DNA of 64,000 nucleotides from Flavobacterium fluviatile. Its GTDB lineage: Bacteria; Bacteroidota; Bacteroidia; Flavobacteriales; Flavobacteriaceae. The notes beneath the pieces were generated by a model, which was given only the letters and a program-made list of their open reading frames with translations, did no database searches and was not told the origin of the DNA. Location: NCBI RefSeq assembly GCF_010645065.1, contig NZ_JAADZW010000002.1, positions 372,001 through 436,000 of the forward strand, written 5' to 3'. Numbering within the stretch: the first letter of the stretch is position 1; each line of letters begins with the position of its first letter. A program made the translations under genes and the position numbers. This document shows positions 51,428-60,906 of this stretch, piece after piece.

Positions 51428-52945
51428 CTATAATAATGAATGACAAGTCATCGCTTCAGGCTGTGGAACGCCCATCAATTCTAAAATAGTAGGGGCAATA
51501 TCGCCTAAAACACCATTTTGGATATTTTTTAATTCCTTGTCCACTAAAATAATAGGCACCGGATTTGTTGTGTGCGCCGTATTTGGACTACCGTCAGGGT
51601 TAATCATCGTTTCGCAATTACCGTGATCAGCAATAACGATTGTTGTATAATTATTTGCAAGAGCAGCTTCAATAACTTGTTTTGCACAGGCATCTACAGC
51701 CTCGCAAGCCTTTATTGCAGCTTCCATAATTCCGGTGTGGCCAACCATGTCGCCATTTGCAAAGTTTAAACAAACAAAATCTACTTCACCCTTTTCCAAT
51801 TCCGGAACAAGCGCACTTGTAAGTTCGTAAGCACTCATTTCAGGCTGTAAATCGTAAGTGGCAACTTTTGGGGAATTTCTTAAAATACGGGACTCGCCTT
51901 CAAAAGGTACTTCTCTTCCTCCAGAGAAGAAAAAGGTTACGTGAGGATATTTTTCAGTTTCAGCAATACGAATTTGTTTTTTGCCGGCCTTTTCTAAAAC
52001 TTCGCCAAGGGTTTCCGTGATATTATCTTTATTATAAACCACTTTTACATTTAGATAAGTTTCATCGTAATTGGTAAGCGTTACATAATACAAGTTTAAT
52101 TTGTGCATGTTTTGCTCATGGAAATCATGCTGCGAAAGTGCTTCAGTAAGTTCACGGCCTCTGTCAGTCCTGAAATTGAAGAATATGACAACATCACCTT
52201 CTACAATTGTAGCTAATGGTTTTGCGTTTTCATCAACCATTACAATTGGCTCAATAAATTCGTCTGTAACCTCTTTTGAATAACTTTCAAGAATACTGGC
52301 TACGGCGTTTCCTGAAGGAGTTCCAACTGCATTTACAACCAGATCATAAGCCAGTTTTACACGTTCCCAGCGTTTGTCACGGTCCATTGCATAATAACGA
52401 CCTATAATTGATGCAATTTTTACCGGGGTATCTTTAATATAATTTTCTAAATCCTGAATGTATTTAGCTCCTGATTTTGGATCAACATCACGTCCATCTG
52501 TAAAAGCATGAACGAATACGTTTTCTAAACCATATTCCTGAGAAGCATCGATAAGTCCTCGTAAATGTGATGTGTGCGAGTGAACACCTCCATCAGAAAC
52601 TAATCCTAAAAAATGTACTTTTTTATTGTTTTCTTTAGCGTAGGTAAAAGCGTCAACAAGAACTTGTTCTTTGGCAAGTGTCTGGTGTGCTACTGCTAAG
52701 TTTATTTTGGCTAAATCCTGGTAAACGATTCTTCCTGCACCAAGGTTCATGTGGCCCACTTCACTGTTTCCCATCTGGCCTTCTGGTAAACCAACGTTTA
52801 ATCCGTCAGTACGAAGCTGGGCATTTGGGTAATTATGGTAAAGGCTGTTTATAAAAGGAACATTTGCGTTGTCTATTGCAGATACTTTAGGGTCTGGAGA
52901 TTTTCCCCAACCGTCTAAAATCATAAGTATTACTTTCTTGTTCAT
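51428..52945 (-). CDS. gpmI: Cofactor-independent phosphoglycerate mutase GpmI
   Basis: A 505-residue iPGM of glycolysis interconverting 3- and 2-phosphoglycerate. Metal ligands in LMILDGWG (Asp11) and the nucleophile Ser61 in GQMGNSEVGH, with RYYAMDRDKRWERV and the C-terminal metal site IADHGNCE. Length matches family. -7 box TATCTTTG at 52970-52963. Confidence 0.97.
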   Translation of the reverse strand: MNKKVILMILDGWGKSPDPKVSAIDNANVPFINSLYHNYPNAQLRTDGLNVGLPEGQMGNSEVGHMNLGAGRIVYQDLAKINLAVAHQTLAKEQVLVDAFTYAKENNKKVHFLGLVSDGGVHSHTSHLRGLIDASQEYGLENVFVHAFTDGRDVDPKSGAKYIQDLENYIKDTPVKIASIIGRYYAMDRDKRWERVKLAYDLVVNAVGTPSGNAVASILESYSKEVTDEFIEPIVMVDENAKPLATIVEGDVVIFFNFRTDRGRELTEALSQHDFHEQNMHKLNLYYVTLTNYDETYLNVKVVYNKDNITETLGEVLEKAGKKQIRIAETEKYPHVTFFFSGGREVPFEGESRILRNSPKVATYDLQPEMSAYELTSALVPELEKGEVDFVCLNFANGDMVGHTGIMEAAIKACEAVDACAKQVIEAALANNYTTIVIADHGNCETMINPDGSPNTAHTTNPVPIILVDKELKNIQNGVLGDIAPTILELMGVPQPEAMTCHSLL

Positions 52946-52962
52946 TGGTTTTTAGTTTTTGG

Positions 52963-52970
52963 CAAAGATA
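52963..52970 (-). promoter_or_regulatory. -7 box of gpmI
   Basis: TATCTTTG on the minus strand, exact TAnnTTTG, 17 bases before the ATG. Confidence 0.65.
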
Positions 52971-53305
52971 AACCATTTATAAAACACGCAAGTAGTGATA
53001 GCTACAATTATGCTTTATAAAATGAACACTATAAAAAAATAATAATTTAATTGAAGAATGCTTTATTTTTTAAAATTAATGCATACTCAATCTGATTTTG
53101 AATTTAACTTTTGAAAAATAGGTTGACAATTGACTATTGAAACTTCTTTATTATATAATGTTACTGCTTCAAAAAAAAATTTTATGTATTGTGGATCTTA
53201 ATACCAATACATAATTTATAAAAAAGAGGATAAATTCCTGCAAAAATCAGTAAAATGTTTAACTTTTCTTAACTTCTTTTGTGATTAATTGTTAAATTTT
53301 GAATA

Positions 53306-53362
53306 AATATCACCTAATTTAGTGATATTAAGTTACATAATTACAAATAAGTTTTACATTTG
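53306..53362 (+). promoter_or_regulatory. L,D-transpeptidase promoter with AATATCAC palindrome
   Basis: AATATCAC (53306-53313) and GTGATATT (53322-53329) are perfect arms. The -7 box TACATTTG is at 53355-53362. The palindrome centre lies about 37 bases before this box, near -51 from the start, suiting an activator or repressor site. Confidence 0.55.
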
Positions 53363-53398
53363 TTCTACCTCAAATGAAGTATAACCTAAACGAAATCA

Positions 53399-54121
53399 AT
53401 GATATATAAGATTTATCCCGCAATTTTATTTTTGTTTTTGTCATTTGGTACAGATTCTAAAAATATCGCTGATACTAAGATCGTAACAGCCAATAGCATT
53501 GCTAAAGTTGAAAAAAATACTGTTGATGCTAAAATTGAAAATATTTATAACACATTAAACACAAATAATTTTGTTCTTCCTGAACTGAGAACTTTTTCTG
53601 AGGCTTTAAAAGGATTTTATTTGTTGAAAGAAAAAGGAGTCATTCAAAAAGACATTCTGACTTTAATTGATTTTAGTTTGTCATCAAATCTAAAACGCCT
53701 TTGGGTCATCGATTTGGCATCTAATACTATTCTGTTCCAGTCCCTTGTTGCGCATGGGAGAAATACCGGAGAAGAATTCGCTTCTGCCTTTTCTAATATA
53801 AATTCCTCTTTTAAAAGCAGTTTAGGCTTTTATGCTACCGGAGAGATTTATCAGGGCAAGCATGGGGCTTCTTTACGTCTGGACGGTTTAGAAAAAGGTG
53901 TTAATGACAATGCCCGCCAAAGAGCTGTAGTAATGCATGGTGCCGATTATGTTTCTGAGTCATTTATCAGAAATCACAAAAGACTAGGAAGAAGCCAGGG
54001 TTGTCCTGCAATTCCGGTTGAATTGACAGATGATATCATTCAGACTATAAAAAATAGATCTTGCTTGTATATTTATCATCCGTCAAGGAGTTTTGATATG
54101 GAGAAAGAACTAATTTCTTAA
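53399..54121 (+). CDS. Murein L,D-transpeptidase catalytic-domain protein
   Basis: A 240-residue exported L,D-transpeptidase-like protein. N-terminal signal (about 1-20). The catalytic pattern is seen as MHGADYVSES...RLGRSQGCPAIP with the active Cys in SQGCP. LWVIDLASNTILFQSLVAHG is a family stretch. It cross-links or trims peptidoglycan in the periplasm. It converges with and overlaps by 12 bases the second transpeptidase gene. Confidence 0.9.
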   Translation: MIYKIYPAILFLFLSFGTDSKNIADTKIVTANSIAKVEKNTVDAKIENIYNTLNTNNFVLPELRTFSEALKGFYLLKEKGVIQKDILTLIDFSLSSNLKRLWVIDLASNTILFQSLVAHGRNTGEEFASAFSNINSSFKSSLGFYATGEIYQGKHGASLRLDGLEKGVNDNARQRAVVMHGADYVSESFIRNHKRLGRSQGCPAIPVELTDDIIQTIKNRSCLYIYHPSRSFDMEKELIS

Positions 54122-55690
54122 TCTGGAATATAAATCTTCGTCCAGATCATAGACATCGTATCTGAAAATCAATTGATTTTTTTCGCTCCAAGCTGTCCAG
54201 TACCATTGGTATAATTTGTATTTTTTGGTGATTTTAGTGGTGATAGTTTTTTTATGGGCAATAATAGTATCTATTTTATCTTTCGACCAGTTTTCAGAAT
54301 CATCTAAAATATGCCGGGCCAGCTCCAGCGGATTCTCTACGCGGACACAGCCGGAACTTAAAGAGCGATTGCTTCTTTCAAAATAGTTTCGGTGATTGGT
54401 GTCGTGCAGATACACACTATAATTATTAGGAAACATAATTTTAATTAATCCAAGGGAGTTATAATAACCCGGTTTTTGGATATACCTGTAACTGCGTGGT
54501 TTGTTGATGTTCCAGTTTGCCGGGTCGACTTCGTGTCCGGCACTATCATAAATGGTGATATTTTTGTTTTTTAAATAATTTCGATTATGTTTCATAGCAG
54601 GAACGACGTCTTCTTTTAAGATAGTAGGAGGAACGGTCCAGGTAGGGTTGAAAACAATACTTTTAAGGGTAGATGTTAAAACCGGTGTTCTTCTTTTGCT
54701 GGTTCCAACAACGACATTTCTGACAGCTGTAGTATCATTATTTTCTACAACGTGTAATTTAAAATCAGGTATATTTATTATGAAATAATTCTCTGCGAAT
54801 TCATTTGGGTACCATCTCCAGCGTTCTAAGTTTACAATAATTTGATGCTTTCTTTTTTCTTTTGAAAAGTTTAAGGCATGAATTGTACTAGCTCCAATCA
54901 CACCATCAGCGGGTAATCCGTGACGGGACTGGAATTTTTTGATTGATTCAAATGTTTTTTGGTCATAAATCTTTGTAAGATCGTCGCTTCCGGACATGTC
55001 GTTCCAGTACAAAAGCCTTTTTTTGATATTTATTAAAGACGGATTCGTGTCGTTTAGTTTTATTTTTTCAGTAAATGCAATAGTTTGTATATTGTCTTCA
55101 GGAAAATTGTTGATGAGTTTTAAAGCTTTTAATAATTGTTTATAGGTTTGTGTTTTCGGCTGGATATTCTCAACCAGACTATCTAATGTGTTACGGATAA
55201 AACTCTTTACCAAATGGCTGTTTACATCAAGGGATTTTTCCTCAAGCGCCCAGTTTCTGTATAAAAATTTAGGATTTAATTTCCCTTCATACAAATGAAT
55301 AATGTACTTTTCAAAATTATGTGTCAGCAACAAATCGTACTCGGCAAGCTCCCGGTCGCTCAGGATATTGAATCGGGCTTCAAAACTTTCCATTTTTTTA
55401 ACACGGTAATCATTTGGATTTAATCCTAATTCCTCTGCATTTTTTAGCTGAGTTAAAACGTAAGACCTTTTAGCAGTGTTTCCCCAGATTGTTTTATTGT
55501 CGGATGAAAGGTAAAATTGTTTAAGCGTTTTGCTTTTGATACTATTTATTAAAACAGTATCAATAGAAACAGACTTCGCATCGGTAATCACAATAGCAGG
55601 TAAAGGTTTTTGGATTTGAGGGGTATCCTGATTTTCTTTTTTGCAGCTTACGAAAATACAAAGCAGCAGGAGAAAGTAAAGTTTATTCAT
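54110..55690 (-). CDS. YcbB-like L,D-transpeptidase lipoprotein
   Basis: A 526-residue enzyme of the LdtD/YcbB type. A lipoprotein signal (lipobox FVSC, Cys16) precedes a scaffold domain (about 35-230), a peptidoglycan-binding domain (FESIKKFQSRHGLPADGVIG, about 245-265) and a YkuD catalytic domain with active Cys in SLSSGCVRVENP (about 450). It makes 3-3 cross-links in peptidoglycan. Its start overlaps the end of the GNAT gene by 8 bases, so they form an operon. Confidence 0.94.
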   Translation of the reverse strand: MNKLYFLLLLCIFVSCKKENQDTPQIQKPLPAIVITDAKSVSIDTVLINSIKSKTLKQFYLSSDNKTIWGNTAKRSYVLTQLKNAEELGLNPNDYRVKKMESFEARFNILSDRELAEYDLLLTHNFEKYIIHLYEGKLNPKFLYRNWALEEKSLDVNSHLVKSFIRNTLDSLVENIQPKTQTYKQLLKALKLINNFPEDNIQTIAFTEKIKLNDTNPSLINIKKRLLYWNDMSGSDDLTKIYDQKTFESIKKFQSRHGLPADGVIGASTIHALNFSKEKRKHQIIVNLERWRWYPNEFAENYFIINIPDFKLHVVENNDTTAVRNVVVGTSKRRTPVLTSTLKSIVFNPTWTVPPTILKEDVVPAMKHNRNYLKNKNITIYDSAGHEVDPANWNINKPRSYRYIQKPGYYNSLGLIKIMFPNNYSVYLHDTNHRNYFERSNRSLSSGCVRVENPLELARHILDDSENWSKDKIDTIIAHKKTITTKITKKYKLYQWYWTAWSEKNQLIFRYDVYDLDEDLYSRLRN

Positions 55691-56129
55691 TTTTTAGTTT
55701 TTTGTACATTAAATAATGTTCCCCGATTTCAGGAATGTTAAAAGAATCTCCTATAGTTTCATATCCTGTTTTTTTATAAAACCCAACAGCAGATACTCTT
55801 GCATTAAACCAGATCAGCTCAAATTGATTTGCAAGACAATATTCTTCGCAGTATTTTACCAATGCTTCACCAAAACCTTTCTTCTGGTGTGATTCTAAAA
55901 TCGCCATGCCGCGAATCTGTGCCTGTAAATTTTGTGCAAATATAGGATTGGTTTTTATAAATAACGAAATTATTCCTATTAAATCAGAATTGTCAAATAA
56001 TCCGAAATGATGTGTCGTTTCTAAATCATCTCCCTCAAAAACGCATGTTTCCACTGGTTTTCCTTTTCGAAGTACAGGATGTCTAACAATAAAAGTTTCT
56101 TTAGCGGATATTTCTTTAATTAATGTCAT
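55683..56129 (-). CDS. GNAT N-acetyltransferase
   Basis: A 148-residue GNAT. Acetyl-CoA loop in IRGMAILESHQKKGFGEALV (about 89-108) and the closing FYKKTGYETIGD. Substrate unknown. Overlaps by 8 bases the lipoprotein transpeptidase gene, with which it is co-transcribed. Confidence 0.92.
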   Translation of the reverse strand: MTLIKEISAKETFIVRHPVLRKGKPVETCVFEGDDLETTHHFGLFDNSDLIGIISLFIKTNPIFAQNLQAQIRGMAILESHQKKGFGEALVKYCEEYCLANQFELIWFNARVSAVGFYKKTGYETIGDSFNIPEIGEHYLMYKKLKNE

Positions 56130-56221
56130 GTTCTGAATAAAAAAAACAAAACTATAACATTTTAATTTTAAATAGATTACTAAAAATAGTGATTTTTAAT
56201 TTATTTTTTTTCAGAAAAAGC

Positions 56222-56253
56222 TTGTTTTAAACCTTACTTATTTTTTATATTTG
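56222..56253 (+). promoter_or_regulatory. Promoter of first tRNA-Gly
   Basis: TTG at 56222-56224 (-33) and TATATTTG at 56246-56253 (-7), 21 bases apart; the tRNA starts 12 bases later. Confidence 0.7.
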
Positions 56254-56265
56254 CATCACAGTAAT

Positions 56266-56338
<73 letters not shown>

Positions 56339-56390
56339 CTAATCGAAACTTAGGTTTAGATTTTAAATTTAAATAATTTATTTTTTTATT

Positions 56391-56419
56391 TTGTAAAACA
56401 ATTTAATTATTTATATTTG
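56391..56419 (+). promoter_or_regulatory. Promoter of second tRNA-Gly
   Basis: TTG at 56391-56393 and TATATTTG at 56412-56419, 18 bases apart, so each tRNA seems to have its own promoter. Confidence 0.7.
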
Positions 56420-56431
56420 CACCCTGTTAAT

Positions 56432-56504
<73 letters not shown>

Positions 56505-56508
56505 CTTC

Positions 56509-56541
56509 AAAATCCTCAAACATCTTGTTTGAGGATTTTTT
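56509..56541. terminator. Terminator after tRNA-Gly genes
   Basis: AAAATCCTCAAAC and GTTTGAGGATTTT with a 5-base loop and T run. Perfect 13-base arms. Also serves pepE from the other side. Confidence 0.9.
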
Positions 56542-56551
56542 GTTTTTATGA

Positions 56552-57259
56552 CTACTTTAAATGACTCAAATCACTTTCAGGATCTAATTCTGCCGGAATC
56601 TGATTTTGTCGAAATAATCGTGCTGATAAATTTCCTTTCAAAGTAATTTTTTCTCCTTTTACTTCAAGCCAGCTTCCTTCTCTTAATCCCAAAACCGGAA
56701 TCGTATTAAAGGCATGAAATTCCTGTATGCGCTGTTCGCGTGTTTCTCCCATGTGGGTGGACTCAGAATCGGCATCCAGATAGTGAGGATTCAGATTAAA
56801 AGAAATCAGCCCTAAAGTCTGAAAGCTTGGAGGATAAACGATAGGCATGTCGTTTGTTGTCTGCATTGAAAGTCCGCAAATGTTACTTCCGGCACTGGTT
56901 CCTAAGTATGGAGTTCCGTTTTTTACTGTTTCAGAAAGAAGTTGCATGAGGTTGTTTCTGTATAATTGAGTAACGAGTAAGAAAGTGTTTCCTCCGCCGG
57001 TAAATATTCCTTCGGCATTTTTTATGGCTGTTTCAGGGTTTTCAAATTCATGAATTCCTTTTACTGAAATATTGATGGTTTCAAATGCCAAAGCAACTTT
57101 TTGAGTGTATTCGTCATGGGATATTCCGCCCGGACGTGCATAAGGTATGAATAAAATGCTTTTGCAGTTTTTAAAATGCGATTGCAGGGCGGGTAACAGA
57201 TATTCTAAATAACTGCTGCCATGCAATGTAGAAGTGCTTGCAATAATAATGTTTTTCAT
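56552..57259 (-). CDS. pepE: Dipeptidase E-like S51 peptidase
   Basis: A 235-residue PepE. Nucleophile Ser in YLGTSAGSNICG (about 123), GIFTGGGNTFLL (about 90-101), and FNLNPHYLDAD with a His. It cleaves Asp-X dipeptides in the cytoplasm. Single gene converging on the tRNAs. Confidence 0.93.
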   Translation of the reverse strand: MKNIIIASTSTLHGSSYLEYLLPALQSHFKNCKSILFIPYARPGGISHDEYTQKVALAFETINISVKGIHEFENPETAIKNAEGIFTGGGNTFLLVTQLYRNNLMQLLSETVKNGTPYLGTSAGSNICGLSMQTTNDMPIVYPPSFQTLGLISFNLNPHYLDADSESTHMGETREQRIQEFHAFNTIPVLGLREGSWLEVKGEKITLKGNLSARLFRQNQIPAELDPESDLSHLK

Positions 57260-57421
57260 AAAATTCTAAATGTTTTTTTCAGCTTTAAAGGTATTAAAAA
57301 TGACTATTTCGGCTGTTAAAAAGCTGATTTTAATTAACATATTTTTACCAAGCCATTAGTACTAAATTTAGAACACATTAGGATATTTTTACATTTTAAG
57401 AATAATTCTAATTTTAATATT

Positions 57422-58192
57422 TTGATTAACAAAATTATCTGTTTTTTAACATTGCTTCTGTCTCAGGCTAGCTGGTCTCAAGACTTAGAACGCACTGTTT
57501 TAAAAGGAAGAATTATTTCAAACACAAATGATTTGGAGGGGGTGTATGTTGTTAATTCAAAAACTGAAGCAATGACAACTACTACATCTGAAGGATATTT
57601 TTCTATCAATGCCAAAAGCGGTGATACACTTGTTTTTTCATCCATTCAGTTTAAGGAAAATAGAGTTTTGTTAACACCGGAAAATTTTTCAAATATCGAT
57701 TTTACTGTAAAATTAAACCTTCTGATGCATCAATTACAAGAAGTGATCATTAAGCGTTACGATAATATTAATGCTGTGGCTTTGGGTATTGTTCCTTCCG
57801 GGCAAAAAAGCTATACACCCGCTGAGAGAAAATTGCATACAGCTTCAGCTTTAGACCCCACTGCAAATACTGAAAATATGATGGCTGGAGGTTCTATTTC
57901 TGCAGATCCGATATTTAATTTTTTTTCAGGACGTACTGCAATGCTGAAAAAGGAACTTGCTGTAGAGAAAAAAGAGTTTTTTATGAAGCTTTTGGATAAA
58001 ATGTTTACGCTGGAACATTTTGTAGACAGGCTTAAGATTCCTGTTGAATATGTAAAAGGATTTGAATATTATGCTGTAGAAAATGATAAGTTTACAGCAA
58101 TTTTAAATTCTAAGAATAAAACTGCGACGGAATTTTTGCTAGGCGAGCTGGCAGTTAAATACAAAGAAATAATTGCAGGTGAAAACAAATAA
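57422..58192 (+). CDS. Exported CarboxypepD-reg-like paralogue 1
   Basis: The first of four related exported proteins, 256 residues. A signal peptide (cleavage after SWSQ, about 20) leads to a CarboxypepD_reg-like sandwich (about 28-105, LKGRIIS, SEGYFSINAKSGDTLVFSS), then a conserved block GIVPSGQKSYTPAERKL, and a helical tail ending AVKYKEIIAGE. Only a TTG start at 57422 is available in front of the signal peptide. Function unknown. The next gene begins inside its 3' end (14-base overlap). Confidence 0.78.
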   Translation: MINKIICFLTLLLSQASWSQDLERTVLKGRIISNTNDLEGVYVVNSKTEAMTTTTSEGYFSINAKSGDTLVFSSIQFKENRVLLTPENFSNIDFTVKLNLLMHQLQEVIIKRYDNINAVALGIVPSGQKSYTPAERKLHTASALDPTANTENMMAGGSISADPIFNFFSGRTAMLKKELAVEKKEFFMKLLDKMFTLEHFVDRLKIPVEYVKGFEYYAVENDKFTAILNSKNKTATEFLLGELAVKYKEIIAGENK

Positions 58193-58946
58193 AGCCTTTC
58201 TGTCTCTCTTTTTGTTTATTCAGATTTCTTTTGGACAGACATCATTCGGCAGTAAGGAAATTCATGGGCAGATTGTTGCAGAAGACAATTTAATTGAAGA
58301 AGTAAATATTATCAATAACACAACTCAAATTGCAACAATTTCTGACGCTGACGGAAAGTTTTCTATTACGGTCAAAGAAGGGGATGTTTTGGTTTTTTCG
58401 TCAATGAATCTGGAAGCTGTAAAACATCGAATTACAGCAGAAGATTTGGTTTCAAATTTACTTCAGATAAAAATGAATGCGGAAAACAATGAATTAAAAG
58501 AGGTAATTGTAAATGAAAATTCGAATATTACAGCTGAAAATCTAGGAATTATTCCGAAAGGGCAAAAAAAATATACACCCGCAGAACGAAAATTAGCAAC
58601 TGCTGGAGATTTCAAACCTGTTGATCTTTTGGGTATTTTAGGAGGTTCGTTAGATGTGGACCCTATTATCAATAAAATTAACGGCAGAACTAAGAAATTA
58701 AAAAAAAATGTTGAGGTAGAAAAAAAAGAGAGGAATGTTGAGAAATTGGGTTATCTTTTTGAAGACACATATTTTATAGATTATTTGAAAATTCCATCAG
58801 AATATGTTCGAGGATTTAAATTTTATATAGTTGAAAGCCAATATGCAGGAATGCTTTTGGAGGAAAAGGATAAATCAAAACTAACTCTTTTGATAAGTGA
58901 GTTAGCGTTGAAATACAAAGAAATAATAGCAGGTGAAACTAAATAA
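58179..58946 (+). CDS. Exported CarboxypepD-reg-like paralogue 2
   Basis: 255 residues. A GTG start at 58179, inside the end of paralogue 1, gives the signal peptide MKTNKAFLSLFLFIQISFGQ; a TTG two codons earlier is less likely. Then KEIHGQIVAEDNLIEEVNII, SDADGKFSITVKEGDVLVFSS, IIPKGQKKYTPAERKL and ALKYKEIIAGE. Closest to paralogue 3, to which whole stretches are near identical at the DNA level. Lies in the coupled array. Confidence 0.8.
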   Translation: MKTNKAFLSLFLFIQISFGQTSFGSKEIHGQIVAEDNLIEEVNIINNTTQIATISDADGKFSITVKEGDVLVFSSMNLEAVKHRITAEDLVSNLLQIKMNAENNELKEVIVNENSNITAENLGIIPKGQKKYTPAERKLATAGDFKPVDLLGILGGSLDVDPIINKINGRTKKLKKNVEVEKKERNVEKLGYLFEDTYFIDYLKIPSEYVRGFKFYIVESQYAGMLLEEKDKSKLTLLISELALKYKEIIAGETK

Positions 58947-59658
58947 TACTTTATATTGCATTGTACTTTTTGTCGTTCAGATTTCTTTTGGGCAGGTTTC
59001 AGGCAGTAAAGAAATCTTAGGGCAGATTTTGGAGCAGTCTACTCCTGTGAATGGAGTAAATATCATAAATAATAATACCCAGGTTACAGCTGTTTCAGAT
59101 GAAAATGGAATGTTTTCAATTGTAGCAAAAGAAGGCGATGTTTTGGTTTTTTCTTCAGTGAATCTGGAATCCCTGAAACGGAGAATCAGTATTGAAGATT
59201 TGGAAACAAATTCACTTCGGATAAAAATGTCCGCAAAAGAAATTGAGCTTAAAGAAGTAATTGTAAATGAGAATGCTCATATTACCGCAGAAAACCTTGG
59301 GATTATTCCACAAGGACAAAAAAAGTATACTCCGGCTGAACGAAAGGTTTACACGGCAACATCAACTTCTGTAGATAAAATACTAAATTCAATTTCGGGA
59401 AGAACTTCGATGCTGAAAAAGGAGGTCAAAATTGAGAAGAAAGAAGCTCTTTTTAGAAAGTTAGAATATCTTTTCGAGGAAAACTATTATACAGATCGTC
59501 TTAAAATTCCCTCAGAACATATCAAAGGATTTCAGCTTTATTGCGTGGATAATCCTGAATTTGCTGTATCTTTGAATACAAAGAACAAAACCATGAGTAT
59601 GTTTTTGATAACTGGTCTGGCACAGGAATATCTAACAATTATAGAACATGAAAAATAA
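58933..59658 (+). CDS. Exported CarboxypepD-reg-like paralogue 3
   Basis: 241 residues. GTG start at 58933 within the conserved AGGTGAAA of paralogue 2's end, the same device as before. Signal MKLNNTLYCIVLFVVQISFGQ; then KEILGQIL, FSIVAKEGDVLVFSS, IIPQGQKKYTPAERKV, and LKIPSEHIKGFQLY. It lacks the short linker seen in paralogues 1 and 2 between the AERK block and the GRTSMLKK block. Ends EHEK, overlapping paralogue 4 by 11 bases. Confidence 0.8.
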   Translation: MKLNNTLYCIVLFVVQISFGQVSGSKEILGQILEQSTPVNGVNIINNNTQVTAVSDENGMFSIVAKEGDVLVFSSVNLESLKRRISIEDLETNSLRIKMSAKEIELKEVIVNENAHITAENLGIIPQGQKKYTPAERKVYTATSTSVDKILNSISGRTSMLKKEVKIEKKEALFRKLEYLFEENYYTDRLKIPSEHIKGFQLYCVDNPEFAVSLNTKNKTMSMFLITGLAQEYLTIIEHEK

Positions 59659-60403
59659 ATTCGGAATATTAGTAGTGTGTATGTTTTGTCAATTGATGAT
59701 TGGACAAACTAATTCGAGAAAGTCTTTACACGGTCAGGTAACTAATAGTTCTATACCTATCGAAACGGGTAATGTGATGAACATAAATGCCAATACCAGA
59801 ACATTTGTTGGAGCAAATGGATTGTTTGATATTATGGCAAGGCCTAAAGATACTTTGTTGTTTACAGGGATGGCATTTCAGTCCAAAAAAATTGTACTGA
59901 CAGAAAAAGATTGTGCAGAACCACTTTTTATAGTGCGTTTAGATTTAGTGAATGTTGAATTGAAAGAGGTTTTGGTTCATAAAGAATTGAAAGTAAAATC
60001 ATTGCAGGGCGGTTCTCAGGGTATTGTTGATATGCAGTTTGAAGATGATAAACTTTCGTCTCCAGAAAATAAGGTCATGTATTCTGATCAGACTATCAAA
60101 TACGGAACTGATTTTGTCCGAATTTTTAAAGATGTGAAAAAACTGCTTCGTAAAGATAAAGAGATTGAAGAAGAAGTAATCAGTGATATCGCTTTTGTTG
60201 AATATGCAAAAGATAATTTTACGAAGGATTTTTACACCAAAACATTAGGGCTGAGAGAAGATGAAATTGATTTGTTTTTAATGTACTGCTCTAATGATGC
60301 TGAATCAAAAAAACATTTAAAAGAGGATCAAAAATTTGAACTTATAGATTTTATGATCAATAAAAACAAAGATTTTAAGAATGCTGAAGTAAGCCAAAAA
60401 TGA
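59648..60403 (+). CDS. Exported CarboxypepD-reg-like paralogue 4 (diverged)
   Basis: 251 residues, the most diverged of the four. ATG start at 59648 and signal MKNKFGILVVCMFCQLMIGQ. The sandwich (RKSLHGQVTNSSIPIETGNV, ANGLFDIMARPKDTLLFTG) is kept, but the GQKKYTPAERK block is replaced by VDMQFEDDKLSSPENKV. The helical tail remains. Its TGA overlaps the ATG of the DUF6702 gene (ATGA). Confidence 0.8.
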   Translation: MKNKFGILVVCMFCQLMIGQTNSRKSLHGQVTNSSIPIETGNVMNINANTRTFVGANGLFDIMARPKDTLLFTGMAFQSKKIVLTEKDCAEPLFIVRLDLVNVELKEVLVHKELKVKSLQGGSQGIVDMQFEDDKLSSPENKVMYSDQTIKYGTDFVRIFKDVKKLLRKDKEIEEEVISDIAFVEYAKDNFTKDFYTKTLGLREDEIDLFLMYCSNDAESKKHLKEDQKFELIDFMINKNKDFKNAEVSQK

Positions 60404-60906
60404 AAAAAAATGTAATATATGCTTTAATCGGTATATTATTTTTATCCTTATCGTCTTTTGCGTTCCATAAATTCTACGTAGGGATTTTTCAGGTGAATTA
60501 TGCTGCTGAAAAGAAAATGATCCAGATAACTTCAAGGATCTTTGTTGATGACCTGAATAACGGAATCGAAAAAAAATACCATAAAAAAACATTTATCGGA
60601 ACTGAAAAAGAAACCCGTACTGATATTGATTTGCTGAAAAAATACCTTTCAGAAAATTTCAGTATTAAAATAAACGGTAAGCCAAAAAACATTACTTTTT
60701 TATCCAAAGAACTCGAAGCAGGTGATGTTTTAGTTTGTTACTCCAGAATTACAACTGTTGAAAAATTCAAAACTTTAGAAATTACGAACACTATCTTGAC
60801 AGACTGGAATGCAGAGCAGCAAAATATTACACATATTTCAGCATATGACACTAAAAGGACCGTTCTTTTTACAGAATCTTCAAGTAAAGAAGTGTTAAAG
60901 TATTAA
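60400..60906 (+). CDS. DUF6702 family exported protein
   Basis: A 168-residue protein: N-terminal hydrophobic signal or anchor (about 5-22), then HKFYVGIFQVNYAAEKKMIQIT and VDDLNNGIEKKY, the DUF6702 pattern. In Bacteroidetes it often stands before M1 peptidases. Function unknown. It starts within the last four bases of paralogue 4. Confidence 0.85.
   Translation: MKKNVIYALIGILFLSLSSFAFHKFYVGIFQVNYAAEKKMIQITSRIFVDDLNNGIEKKYHKKTFIGTEKETRTDIDLLKKYLSENFSIKINGKPKNITFLSKELEAGDVLVCYSRITTVEKFKTLEITNTILTDWNAEQQNITHISAYDTKRTVLFTESSSKEVLKY

Larger units (their letters stand above)
52946..53398. other. AT-rich gap between divergent gpmI and L,D-transpeptidase genes
   Basis: No credible open frame. It holds the gpmI promoter at the left and the transpeptidase promoter with a palindrome at the right. 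The middle is AT-rich without structure I can name. Confidence 0.6.
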
